Positions 15,127 through 22,439 of a stretch of DNA of 30,619 nucleotides are shown piece by piece. Position numbers and translations under genes: made by a program. Each line of letters starts with the position of its first letter. Within the stretch, counting starts at the first letter, position 1. The DNA is from DASPWV01 sp046726375 (lineage in GTDB: Bacteria > Acidobacteriota > Vicinamibacteria > Vicinamibacterales > UBA2999), in assembly GCA_046726375.1 (NCBI GenBank), contig JBKPAJ010000037.1, positions 1-30,619 on the forward strand. Direction: 5' to 3'. Under the pieces are notes generated by a model. It made no database searches and was not told the DNA's origin. It saw only the letters and a list, made by a program, of their open reading frames with translations.

Positions 15127-16173
15127 ATGAGCATGACACGACGGACGTTTCTGTTGACATCGGGCGGCATTACCGGCTTGACACTCGCGACCCGAAGCTC
15201 GGCGCTGGCCTGGGCGCAGCCGCAAGCGGGGGAAGCGGCGAAGGCAAGAGCGGAGGGATCGCGTGTGATGACGGCTGCGGAGTTTCACGCGTCGCGGCAG
15301 TTCGTCGAGACGCGCTTCGGTCGGATTGCGTATGTGGAACGAGGGACTGGAGCGGTCGCGCTGTTTCTACACGGCCTCCCGCTCAATGGATTTCACTGGC
15401 GCGGCGCCATTGCACGCCTATCGGCCCGGCGGCGCTGCGTTGCGCCGGACCTTCTGGGGCTCGGATACACCGAGACGCCTGTCGATCAAAATTGCGCGCC
15501 GACCGCTCAGGCCGACATGATCGCCGCCGTGCTCGACGCGCTCTCGATTGATGCGGTCGATGTTGTCGCGAACGACAGCGGCGGCGCCATTGCGCAACTC
15601 CTCGCAGCGCGCCATCCGGTGCGCGTGCGGACGCTGCTTCTCACCAATTGCGACGTGCACACGAACAGCCCGCCGAAGTCATTAGCCGAGGCGATGGATG
15701 CGGCCCGTAAGGGAATATTGGCCGATCTCCTCGCCCGTCACCTTTCCGACAAGGCGTTTGCGCGATCGCCTGAGGGACTCTTCAGCGTGTGCTATGCGAA
15801 TCCGGCGAATCTCACGAACGAGGCGATTGACTGCTACCTAAGGCCGCTAGTGAGCTCGGCCGCGCGACGGGCGCAGTTGCACGCATACATGCTTGCATTC
15901 GAGCCGAATCCATTACCGGCGATCGAACCCGCGTTGAAGGGGTGCACGGCACCGGCGCGGATGGTCTGGGGCACGGCTGACATTCATTTCGATGTGAGTT
16001 GGGCCGACTGGCTCGATCGCACGTTCCCGCATTCGCGCGGCGTGCGCCGCGTCGACGGCGCAAAGCTGTTCTTTCCAGAAGAGATGCCGGAACTGATCGC
16101 GGAAGAAGCGCTCGCGCTATGGACCGCGGCGCCGGACGGCGCGAATGGCGCCAATCGATCGGCCTCGTTGTGA
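15127..16173 (+). CDS. Tat-exported alpha/beta-fold hydrolase (haloalkane dehalogenase-like)
   Basis: A 348-residue protein starting MSMTRRTFLLTSGGITGLTL, a twin-arginine-like signal ending near AWAQPQ (about 33). The hydrolase core begins about 58. LFLHGLPLNGFHWRG (near 79-93) supplies the oxyanion-hole HG, and DVVANDSGGAIAQLLAARHP (near 145-164) is the nucleophile elbow. Aligned to the G-x-D-x-G elbow of haloalkane dehalogenases, the nucleophile would be Asp150, with Ser151 adjacent. The acid lies near VWGTADIHFD. Where a catalytic His is expected the sequence reads GAKLFFPEEMPE, with no histidine, which may be a feature of this subfamily. A second ATG at 15133 is also possible. It is divergent from the AraC gene and convergent with the DUF998 gene. 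Confidence 0.87.
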   Translation: MSMTRRTFLLTSGGITGLTLATRSSALAWAQPQAGEAAKARAEGSRVMTAAEFHASRQFVETRFGRIAYVERGTGAVALFLHGLPLNGFHWRGAIARLSARRRCVAPDLLGLGYTETPVDQNCAPTAQADMIAAVLDALSIDAVDVVANDSGGAIAQLLAARHPVRVRTLLLTNCDVHTNSPPKSLAEAMDAARKGILADLLARHLSDKAFARSPEGLFSVCYANPANLTNEAIDCYLRPLVSSAARRAQLHAYMLAFEPNPLPAIEPALKGCTAPARMVWGTADIHFDVSWADWLDRTFPHSRGVRRVDGAKLFFPEEMPELIAEEALALWTAAPDGANGANRSASL

Positions 16174-16189
16174 TCGGCGGGCGAGAGAT

Positions 16190-16825
16190 CTATCGCAGTC
16201 TTTGCCATGTGACGGCTATCAGCCAGGCGCAATAGGAGGCGATCATGAATCTATTTGTCCAGCCGACCACAACGGCATCGTATCCCTGCGCGAATCCGTA
16301 AGACGGGAATCCGTAAAAAATGACGATGGATCCGAAAAACGAAAGCAAGCCCAGCCACGCCACAATTGTCGTCCCCTTCAATAAATGGGAGGCCACGGAC
16401 CATTGGTGATGGTGGACCAAGCTTCTGCTTAGCAACGTGAAGGCGATCGGCGAGCTGACAATGGCAATAAGTCCGAAGACGCCGTGCAAACGACTCTCGA
16501 CCATCGATGCAGGATTGGGAATAAAAATACCCGCGCCAACGAATGCGAGGCCGATGAGCAACAACCACCACCCGCCCAAACGCCCGCCTCTCGTTCTGAG
16601 ATCGGACCATACTGCTCGAGCGAGCAAAAGCGAGCCGATCCCAAGGCAGACAAAGGCAAGCGACATCAACCATCCAAAGCGGCCGAGTTCGTATTCGCTG
16701 ATCAAATATGGAGGATTGAATTCCGGCTCAAGAAAATGGAGAGCCGTAAGAATCACCAGAAACGCGATCACGGATCCGCATGACGGACAGGCCGCTGCCG
16801 TTGGCGTATGCGAACTTTGATGCAC
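16190..16825 (-). CDS. DUF998-family integral membrane protein
   Basis: A 211-residue protein with about six hydrophobic segments, including SVIAFLVILTALHF, GWLMSLAFVCLGIGSLLLAR, GWWLLLIGLAFVGAGIF, GLIAIVSSPIAFTLLS, IVAWLGLLSFFGSIVIFY and FMIASYCAWLIAVTW. Layout and length match DUF998 proteins, inner-membrane proteins of unknown function. A CPSC pair sits in the N-terminal tail. The first codon is GTG at 16825, and the ribosome-binding site is weak, so the start is uncertain. It converges with the hydrolase gene, 16 bp from its stop. Confidence 0.8.
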   Translation of the reverse strand: MHQSSHTPTAAACPSCGSVIAFLVILTALHFLEPEFNPPYLISEYELGRFGWLMSLAFVCLGIGSLLLARAVWSDLRTRGGRLGGWWLLLIGLAFVGAGIFIPNPASMVESRLHGVFGLIAIVSSPIAFTLLSRSLVHHHQWSVASHLLKGTTIVAWLGLLSFFGSIVIFYGFPSYGFAQGYDAVVVGWTNRFMIASYCAWLIAVTWQRLR

Positions 16826-17150
16826 CTTGTGCCACCAAACCGAAAATATTCTGTCGTAGAACAGGTTGCCGACTCACGGATCTTCTGAAACTACGAACAC
16901 CTGCCATCCCTCCAATGATCGGTGACCCGTATAGGCGTCGGCTGTCACGTTCTTTATCTCGGGATCAGTTAGGGCACGCTTCGCTCACCCGCAATGGATG
17001 CGCTTAGTGCTAAGCGAGATCGACGCGATCACAGGCGAGTCAGATATCCAAGTCAAATGAAACAATTCAAAGGCAAGATCCGGAGTGCACAGCAGCGGGT
17101 CGCATTGCTACCGTCGATTTCGTGGAAGGGACAATCCCTCGCACAACTAC
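16826..17150. other. Gene-free stretch before repeat copy 3
   Basis: No frame here on either strand resembles a known family or has a convincing start. It should hold the DUF998 promoter on the minus strand. The only clear structure nearby is the repeat beginning at 17151. Confidence 0.5.
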
Positions 17151-17271
17151 CGCCTCAATTCACTTGAGTTGATGATCGTGGCATTGGGCCGACGTCAAGA
17201 TTCGGGCCGAAAGCGGCATTGTTCGAACGTTCAACGCCGTTGGCGCCGCGAACTGAAGTGAGCTTGGGGTT
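17151..17271 (+). repeat. Structured dispersed repeat, copy 3 (diverged)
   Basis: Same orientation as copy 1, recognisable from CCTCAATTCACTTGAGTT to AAGTGAGCTTGGGGTTTA. Both ends and the core (TTCGGGCCGAAAGCGGCATT, then CAACGCCGTTGGCG) are conserved while the flanks of the core differ. The core can fold as GCCG-AAAG-CGGC. It ends just before the AGGAGA ribosome-binding site of the cupin gene at 17288, the same placement copy 1 has upstream of a cupin gene. Confidence 0.65.
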
Positions 17272-17287
17272 TAGGAGAACACCGCAC

Positions 17288-17728
17288 ATGCGAAATCTGT
17301 TGTTTGGACTGTTTCTCGCGACACTGCCGATCGTTGCCACAGCGCAGGAACCGCAGGCTTGGACGCCCAGCACGATACATTGGCAGGAGCTGAACCCCGA
17401 CGGAACGAAGTACTCGGTCTTGCAGGGCCGTCGAGATGTACCGGGAGAAACCTTTACGTACGCGTTTTTCATTCCGGCCGGTTATTGGGAACACCACTGG
17501 CATTCCGCCGACGCTCGCGTTGCCGTAATTCAAGGCGAGCTCAAGGTGGCATATGGGCCTGCGCTGGACAAAGCTGGCGCAAAGGGCTACGCAGTCGGTT
17601 CGTTTATTCTGGTACCGAAGAACGTTCAGCACACGATGGGCGCAACGGTCGACACGATCATCATCGGAAGTGCTGTCGGCCCCTGGGCAACGCATCGGCA
17701 TGACACACACAAACATCAACGTCCATAA
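17288..17728 (+). CDS. Secreted cupin-domain protein
   Basis: A 146-residue exported protein with a signal peptide MRNLLFGLFLATLPIVATAQ (cleavage probably after AQ, residue 20). The cupin fold carries FFIPAGYWEHHWHSADARVA, which supplies the first-motif histidines, then VIQGELKVAYG and the second-motif histidine in LVPKNVQHTMGA. A metal site is plausible. The start at 17288 is fixed by AGGAG at 17273-17277, 10 nt upstream, and by the signal peptide; the frame is open earlier. The tail HRHDTHKHQRP is His-rich. Substrate and role are unknown. Confidence 0.85.
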   Translation: MRNLLFGLFLATLPIVATAQEPQAWTPSTIHWQELNPDGTKYSVLQGRRDVPGETFTYAFFIPAGYWEHHWHSADARVAVIQGELKVAYGPALDKAGAKGYAVGSFILVPKNVQHTMGATVDTIIIGSAVGPWATHRHDTHKHQRP

Positions 17729-17918
17729 GAGTGGCGCAAGCCGCTGTGTTCCTGAAGTGATTGCGGGGTGCTGCACGCCTGTCGTGGCGCTGAAGCCAAG
17801 TAGCGTTCAGCGCCTCGTCCTATGACACAGTCGACGAGCGCGTCGCGCGCAGGAACAGCGCGACGCCTTGCGCGATGCGATCACGGACTGGCGGCGGAGC
17901 TCCACGGCTGGAAGTAGC

Positions 17919-19055
17919 ATGTCACAGATGCCTTATGTTGCTTGCCTCGCAATGCTGATGCTGTCTACCGCGCAACTTCCTCCGCGCGCGCCGGTGATCC
18001 AATCGGTCGACCTGCTCGTTCCTCTTGCGCCGGTCATCTTCAGTCAAGAAGGCCGCCTGCAGCTCGCCTACGAGCTTCACATCACCAACTTTCTTTCGGT
18101 CGACGTGTCGCTGACCACGGTGCGGATCAGCGCTGCCGACGGGCGAGTACTCGCGGAATACAAGGATTCCGATCTGCACCGGCGGCTTGGCCGCCCGGGA
18201 CTGCGCAACGACCACAGCACGCCGCACATCGTCGGTGCAGGGATGCGAGCCGTCGTGAATCTCTGGATCGCCCTGCCGGCGGGTGCGCCACCACCGGCGT
18301 CGGTGACACACACCGTCGCATTGGAGGTGCTGCGTCCGACAGGGTCCGTTCACACCACGGTCGAAGGCGCCGTGTCGCCGGTGTCGGCGCCGCCGGTTGC
18401 GACTCTCGATCCGCCGCTGCGCGGCGGTCCATGGGTGGCGATCTACGACCCGTTGCTCAAGGGAGGGCATCGAACGGCGATTTACACGGTCGATGGACGC
18501 GCGCGAATTCCCGGACGGTTTGCCATCGATTTCATCGCGCTACCGCCCTCAGGCGTCGTCGTGCGCAATCCCGCGGTTCGTCCCGCCAACTGGAACGGAT
18601 TCGGCGCGGACGTACTCGCAGTGGCCGATGGCATCATTGCGGCCGCGCTCGACGACACGGGCGATGATACGCCTCCGCCCATCGCGCCGGAGAACGCGAG
18701 CGGCAACTACGTAGCCATCGACATCGGCGGCGGCCGGTTTGCGTTCTACGAGCACCTTCAGCGCGGCAGCGTCGCCGTCAAGGCGGGGCAGCGAGTCCGC
18801 CGCGGCCAGGTCATCGCGAGGCTTGGCTCATCGGGCAGCACCTCGATGGGTCCTCATCTGCACTTTCACGTTGCCGACCAGAACTCGTCGCTCGCGGCAG
18901 AGGGTCTCCCGTTCGTATTCAAGGAGTTCACGCACCTCGGGGGATTCGCATCGATCGACGCGCTCATCAACGGGGAGAGGTGGGTAACGGCCGCGAACGA
19001 CCGACATGTTGCGGCCGAACGGCCCGGGCCGAACGCAGTGCTTCGCTTCCCTTGA
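17919..19055 (+). CDS. M23-family (LytM-type) zinc metallopeptidase, exported
   Basis: A 378-residue protein. A short hydrophobic N-terminus (YVACLAMLMLSTAQLPPRAP) serves as signal peptide. Residues about 25-160 form a beta-rich domain of the kind often fused to these peptidases. The M23 domain follows. Zinc ligands are visible as His184 (GGHRTAIYTVDG), Asp204 (GRFAIDFIAL) and the HxH pair His313/His315 in MGPHLHFHV, with the accessory YEHL motif near 277-280. M23 peptidases cut peptidoglycan cross-links or other glycine-rich peptides outside the inner membrane. I start at ATG 17919 (MSQMPYVAC) because it places the hydrophobic segment at the N-terminus; the frame continues to 17868. Confidence 0.88.
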   Translation: MSQMPYVACLAMLMLSTAQLPPRAPVIQSVDLLVPLAPVIFSQEGRLQLAYELHITNFLSVDVSLTTVRISAADGRVLAEYKDSDLHRRLGRPGLRNDHSTPHIVGAGMRAVVNLWIALPAGAPPPASVTHTVALEVLRPTGSVHTTVEGAVSPVSAPPVATLDPPLRGGPWVAIYDPLLKGGHRTAIYTVDGRARIPGRFAIDFIALPPSGVVVRNPAVRPANWNGFGADVLAVADGIIAAALDDTGDDTPPPIAPENASGNYVAIDIGGGRFAFYEHLQRGSVAVKAGQRVRRGQVIARLGSSGSTSMGPHLHFHVADQNSSLAAEGLPFVFKEFTHLGGFASIDALINGERWVTAANDRHVAAERPGPNAVLRFP

Positions 19056-19333
19056 CGCTCCTCGCTCCGTACGGCTGTGGCAAGGACCCCTTCTCGTATT
19101 CGGATCGAAACTATGCGGCAGCGCGCTGCGGCTCGTTCGAACACGATGCGCCCAGGAAGCACCGGTCTCTTCTTGTTTGCGCGGTTGGCGCCGGTTGGCG
19201 GCGGACGCCTGAGCGGCGCCGACGGATAGTGCGAACGTTTCGAGAAGACCGCGCCGCCGGGTGCATCTGACTCGGTTAGGCGAATCGGTCGAGCCGAAGT
19301 CGTAGGTGGGCGGCTGAACCTGGAGGAACGCTC
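19056..19333. other. Intergenic stretch without recognisable gene
   Basis: About 280 bp with no frame I can assign. It ends with CTGGAGGAACGCTC, a usable ribosome-binding site for the gene trace at 19334. Confidence 0.45.
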
Positions 19334-19683
19334 ATGACGGTCGTGACCACACTGGACGTGCATGGCATGTCGCGCGAAGAATATCGTGCCGTGATGGACA
19401 AACTGGCGGTCGAGCGCCGGCCCGAGGCGGGCATCTACCTGCAATGCAACCATCACGACGGATTTCGGCTATCGCGTCGTGGAGATCTGGGATCGCAAGG
19501 AGGGATTCGAGGCTTTGCTTGAAAAGCGTCGGGCGCAGGCGACGAAGGCGTTGGGCATCGGCAGGAAGATCGAGATCACGATCACGCCGCTGCACAACTT
19601 CTTCGCGCCTCGCCTCAACGAGTTACCCCGGTCTGGTGGGCGCGTTGCCGGGCGCGCCGCGCCCTCACGGGCAAATTACTTGA
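19334..19683 (+). pseudogene. Frameshifted dimeric alpha-beta-barrel (ABM/EthD-like) gene
   Basis: The trace begins MTVVTTLDVHGMSREEYRAV with a good GGAGG upstream. It moves to another frame near 19450, where YRVVEIWDRKEGFEALLEKR to KIEITITPLHNFFAPRLNEL follows. Near 19625 it seems to shift again to GLVGALPGAPRPHGQIT and a stop at 19681-19683. The sequence resembles the roughly 100-residue barrel proteins of the antibiotic-monooxygenase/EthD type, which have an EIWDSxExF strand-turn. Two indels in 350 bp argue for decay, though sequencing error cannot be excluded. It lies 97 bp before the DoxX-like gene on the same strand. Confidence 0.6.
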
Positions 19684-19780
19684 GTATCCGTGAGCCGCGA
19701 GGCGGCGACTCGATGTTCTTGGAGACGACGGCGAGTACTTCTGACACCAGCCGCTGGAATCACATTACGAGAAGGCACAC

Positions 19781-20224
19781 ATGACGTCTGCTACTCACAC
19801 GTTATCCGTCGGGAAGAAGAGCGTCGCGATCGGCTTTATCCTCACCGCACTTGTTGGACTCTTCCTGACCTTCGACACCGTAATCAAAGTGCTGATGCTC
19901 GCGCCCGCGGTTCAGGGGACGATGCAGCTCGGTTACCGAGCCGATAGCGTGCTCTGGATCGGCATGATCGAGCTCGTCTGCGTAGTCCTCTACTTCGTGC
20001 CGCGCACGTCGGTCCTGGGCGCGCTCTTGCTGACTGGGTACCTTGGCGGCGCGATTGCGACCCACGTGCGCGTTGGCAGTCCGTTGTTGAGTCACACGCT
20101 CTTTCCGATCTATGTCGCCCTTCTGCTATGGGGAGGACTGTATCTCCGAGAACCGCGGCTGCGCGAGCTAGTGCCGTTCCGCCGCAGCCTGGATAGGAGT
20201 TCAATGTCGCTCCAACTTGAATGA
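19781..20224 (+). CDS. DoxX-like family membrane protein
   Basis: A 147-residue membrane protein with four hydrophobic segments: VAIGFILTALVGLFLTFDTV, SVLWIGMIELVCVVLYFVP, GALLLTGYLGGAIATHVRVG and LFPIYVALLLWGGLYLREP. This pattern matches DoxX-like proteins (DoxX_2 group) of about 130-145 residues, whose role is poorly defined but often linked to redox stress or small-molecule metabolism. The decayed alpha-beta-barrel gene upstream may once have been co-transcribed. There is no strong Shine-Dalgarno; GAGAAGG lies about 8 nt before the ATG. Confidence 0.85.
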   Translation: MTSATHTLSVGKKSVAIGFILTALVGLFLTFDTVIKVLMLAPAVQGTMQLGYRADSVLWIGMIELVCVVLYFVPRTSVLGALLLTGYLGGAIATHVRVGSPLLSHTLFPIYVALLLWGGLYLREPRLRELVPFRRSLDRSSMSLQLE

Positions 20225-20234
20225 GATGGATTTG

Positions 20235-20263
20235 GGCGGATTCCGCCTAACCCGGCATCCGGG
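20235..20263 (+). terminator. Two short tandem hairpins after the DoxX-like gene
   Basis: GGCGG-ATT-CCGCC at 20235-20247 and CCCGG-CAT-CCGGG at 20251-20263 follow the DoxX stop by about 10 bp. They are short but GC-rich and well placed for termination; no T-tract follows. The remaining sequence to 20498 shows no supportable gene. Confidence 0.35.
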
Positions 20264-20498
20264 CACATCGTCGTCCTGGCGACACCCACCGCACAGTCGC
20301 TCCAAATTGCCGGGCAGATGGCCGGTGCGTGGTAGAGCGAACCCGATAGCTACTTCGCGGTGAAGAATGACCGCGTAAGTCGTTGACGTGTACTGACGGC
20401 CGGTGGCCGGCGGTGACCAAACGCGACGTTTTAGATCGTTTGCCAGCGTAGATCATGGTCCTTACACTGCACGCACTGATGCGAACAAAGGAGCGTGC

Positions 20499-21093
20499 AT
20501 GGTTCAGCGCCGACCACGCGAGCGCAGTTTGTGCGCAGTGTTGTTGCCCGACGGTCACAAACTGTGGCCGGAGTGGTTGCGCCGGATCGACACGCTGCTC
20601 GCGGACGAGGCCGTGATTGAGAGCGTGGCTCAAGGACGCGAGAAACGCTGGCCACCGAGTCGGCGGCGTGGCCGACCAGGAACGCCGGCGGAGGTCGGGC
20701 TGCGGATGCTGATCCTCAAGCATCTGTTCGACTGGAGTTACGACGATCTCGAGCACGAAGTCCGCGCCAATCTGGTCTATCGGGCGTTCACGCGCATTGA
20801 TGCAGGTGACGTGCCCGATGCGAAACCATTTTGACGATCGCGCGCGCGCTCGGTCGGCGGTCATCGAGCAGCTGCATCGACAAGTCGTGGAGGTCGCCCA
20901 GCGTCCCGGGGTCACGCACGGGCGCCGCTTTCGCATCGACACCACGGTCGTAGAAACGAATGTGCATTACCCCACGGACCGCTCGCTGTTGCAGGATGGG
21001 AGAGGCACAAGCAGTGAATTGATATCGGCCTGTGACATCGCACGAGGACAAACGCGCCGGATCACACCTCGAGTCTCGAGCGTCGCGAAGTGA
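20499..21093 (+). mobile_element. Decayed transposase gene (IS relic)
   Basis: Starts MVQRRPRERSLCAVLLPDGH with AAAGGAG upstream. Family-typical stretches follow: RRGRPGTPAEVGLRMLILKH, DWSYDDLEHEVRANLVYRAF and RIDAGDVPDAK. The frame is then lost by a missing base near 20825 and another near 20860. It resumes as AVIEQLHRQVVEVAQRPGVT and RFRIDTTVVETNVHYPTDRS before diverging after SLLQDG near 20999. Full-length relatives of this IS transposase run about 450-500 residues, so most of the catalytic C-terminus is gone. I found no terminal inverted repeats or target duplication. Confidence 0.75.
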
Positions 21094-21149
21094 CGAACGC
21101 TTGCTAAATGCGAGCTGCGGTCCGACACGCACTGACGCGGAGGAAGATC

Positions 21150-21320
21150 ATGACCCTCACGCAATCTGTCGCGCCTGAAACGTTCAGCGCCTCCGAGCTC
21201 GCCATGCGCACGCTCCAGCGCCGGGCGGTGGAAGCCACGATTGGTGAGCCTCGACGAAGGCGGCTGGGAGGTTGCGAGCGGCGCGCTCCTGAAATCGGCC
21301 TCGAGAACGATTCGGAGTGA
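21150..21320 (+). pseudogene. 5' stub of a DUF1254-type gene
   Basis: A 56-codon frame begins MTLTQSVAPETFSASELAMR and RTLQRRAVEATI with GGAGGAAG upstream. DUF1254 proteins typically carry SELAxRTIxRRAVEAVIWGMPAV near their start. After ATI the resemblance stops and the frame runs into unrelated codons. Full members exceed 400 residues, so only the first tenth survives, directly beyond the transposase relic. Confidence 0.5.
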
Positions 21321-21459
21321 CCAACCCTACGATGCGCGTAACTGAACAGGCCTGGTCGTTGTGGCAGTCCGCGAGAGGCATCGAATCGCGACAGCCCTCG
21401 CCGGCGAGGTATGGAATCACAACAGCTCGACGGCCGAACGGAATAGAGCACCTGCTCCG

Positions 21460-21485
21460 TTGCTGCCTAACCATTGCTGCCTAAC
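21460..21485. repeat. Tandem 12-bp direct repeat
   Basis: TTGCTGCCTAAC occurs at 21460-21471 and again at 21474-21485. GCCTAAC is also the consensus left core box of integron attC sites, but no matching GTTAGGC partner is visible nearby, so this may be coincidence. Confidence 0.6.
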
Positions 21486-21528
21486 TCCAGAGCTGCGGCT
21501 GGCAACTTGGTTGCACCGTCGCAGCCTT

Positions 21529-21897
21529 ATGCTGGCCGCGTTCGACATTCCTCTGAGCTGGACTGAGCTGCTCAAGCGGACCGCGAAAGAGACGAGCGAC
21601 GACGACTGCGTCGGTCTTGCCGCTCAACTCACGAACTTCATCGACGAGATTGTGCGCGCGCTCCGGCCTATTGCGCGTGCTGAAATCCTCACATTCCCGG
21701 AAGAGCAGCTCCGGCGAGTGTCGAATGCAGAAAATGGGGCCGTTCAGGCCGCCGGCGATATGGCCAGCGACGTGGCTTCGTCAGCTCGTTCACAAGCGCG
21801 TCGTCTCATCGCCGCAACTCAATCCGCCCCACGTGCAGGTGTAACGAAGCGAAAGAGTTTGCCGACGCGCAACCGAAAAGCGCAGAAAAGTACTTAG
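21529..21897 (+). CDS. Hypothetical protein
   Basis: A 122-residue protein if started at ATG 21529 (MLAAFDIPLSWTELLKRTAK); the frame is open from 21361. It is mostly helical, with FIDEIVRALRPIARAEILTF in the middle, an Ala/Ser-rich segment and a very basic tail (VTKRKSLPTRNRKAQKS). I do not recognise the family. It ends 22 bp before the LysM gene on the same strand and may belong to that transcript. The basic tail is compatible with nucleic-acid or envelope binding, but nothing more can be said. Confidence 0.45.
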   Translation: MLAAFDIPLSWTELLKRTAKETSDDDCVGLAAQLTNFIDEIVRALRPIARAEILTFPEEQLRRVSNAENGAVQAAGDMASDVASSARSQARRLIAATQSAPRAGVTKRKSLPTRNRKAQKST

Positions 21898-21919
21898 AGA
21901 TCAAAAGGAAGGTGATTCC

Positions 21920-22333
21920 ATGGGACTCAGAGACAAGTACTCCTACGCAATCCAAACCGCGAAGAACCTCCGTTTTGATGGATCCGCGCAGGAGCAGAAC
22001 GACAAGCTGCATTTCAAGGGCACAGCCAATTCTCAAGACGACGTGAACAAGATCTGGGATGCGATCAAAACAATTCCAGATTGGCAGAAGGAAATCGTTG
22101 CGGACATCAAAGTGAATCCTGCTGCCGCGCAGAAGGCAACCGGGACGTCGGGCCCAGCGGGGACGAAGACTTACACGGTCAAAGCGGGCGATACGCTCAG
22201 CAAGATCGCGAAGGAACACCTCGGCGACGCGAACGCGTACATGGAAATCTTCAACGCTAACAAGGATCAGCTGAGCGATCCAGACAAGATCAAGCCGGGT
22301 CAGGTGCTTACGATCCCCGTAATGGCTCGCTGA
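21920..22333 (+). CDS. BON-like + LysM domain protein (Kbp/YgaU-like)
   Basis: A 137-residue protein without signal peptide. Residues about 15-66 resemble a BON domain (KLHFKGTANSQDDVNKIWDA, IPDWQKEIVADIKV). A short linker is followed by a LysM domain at about 84-133 (TYTVKAGDTLSKIAKEHLGD to IKPGQVLTIPV). This is the architecture of Kbp (YgaU), a small cytoplasmic stress protein that binds potassium in Escherichia coli. LysM can also bind peptidoglycan, but no export signal is seen. AAGGAAGGTGA lies just upstream of the start. It is probably co-transcribed with the next two genes despite the hairpin between them. Confidence 0.88.
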   Translation: MGLRDKYSYAIQTAKNLRFDGSAQEQNDKLHFKGTANSQDDVNKIWDAIKTIPDWQKEIVADIKVNPAAAQKATGTSGPAGTKTYTVKAGDTLSKIAKEHLGDANAYMEIFNANKDQLSDPDKIKPGQVLTIPVMAR

Positions 22334-22351
22334 ATCCCCAATACCGTCGCA

Positions 22352-22388
22352 GGCGGATGGCGCGAGCTAATGGCTCGCGCCGTCTGTC
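22352..22388 (+). terminator. Long stem-loop after the LysM gene
   Basis: GGCGCGAGC (22359-22367) pairs perfectly with GCTCGCGCC (22373-22381) around a 5-base loop. Seven further pairs, some G-T, extend the stem to 22352-22388. It starts 18 bp after the LysM stop. It could terminate, attenuate, or protect the upstream message while allowing read-through into the next gene at 22440. No T-tract. Confidence 0.5.
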
Positions 22389-22439
22389 GCGACGCTATTC
22401 CCACGGCCGCAGATTAGGCCAATCGGAGGAGGCAAACAC

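Noticed and set aside
6706..17271. A firm integron or gene-cassette array call
   Set aside because: There is no integrase, the left core box is missing in every copy, the copies are 2-10 kb apart, and the large genes between them are not cassette-like. Kept only as a hypothesis.
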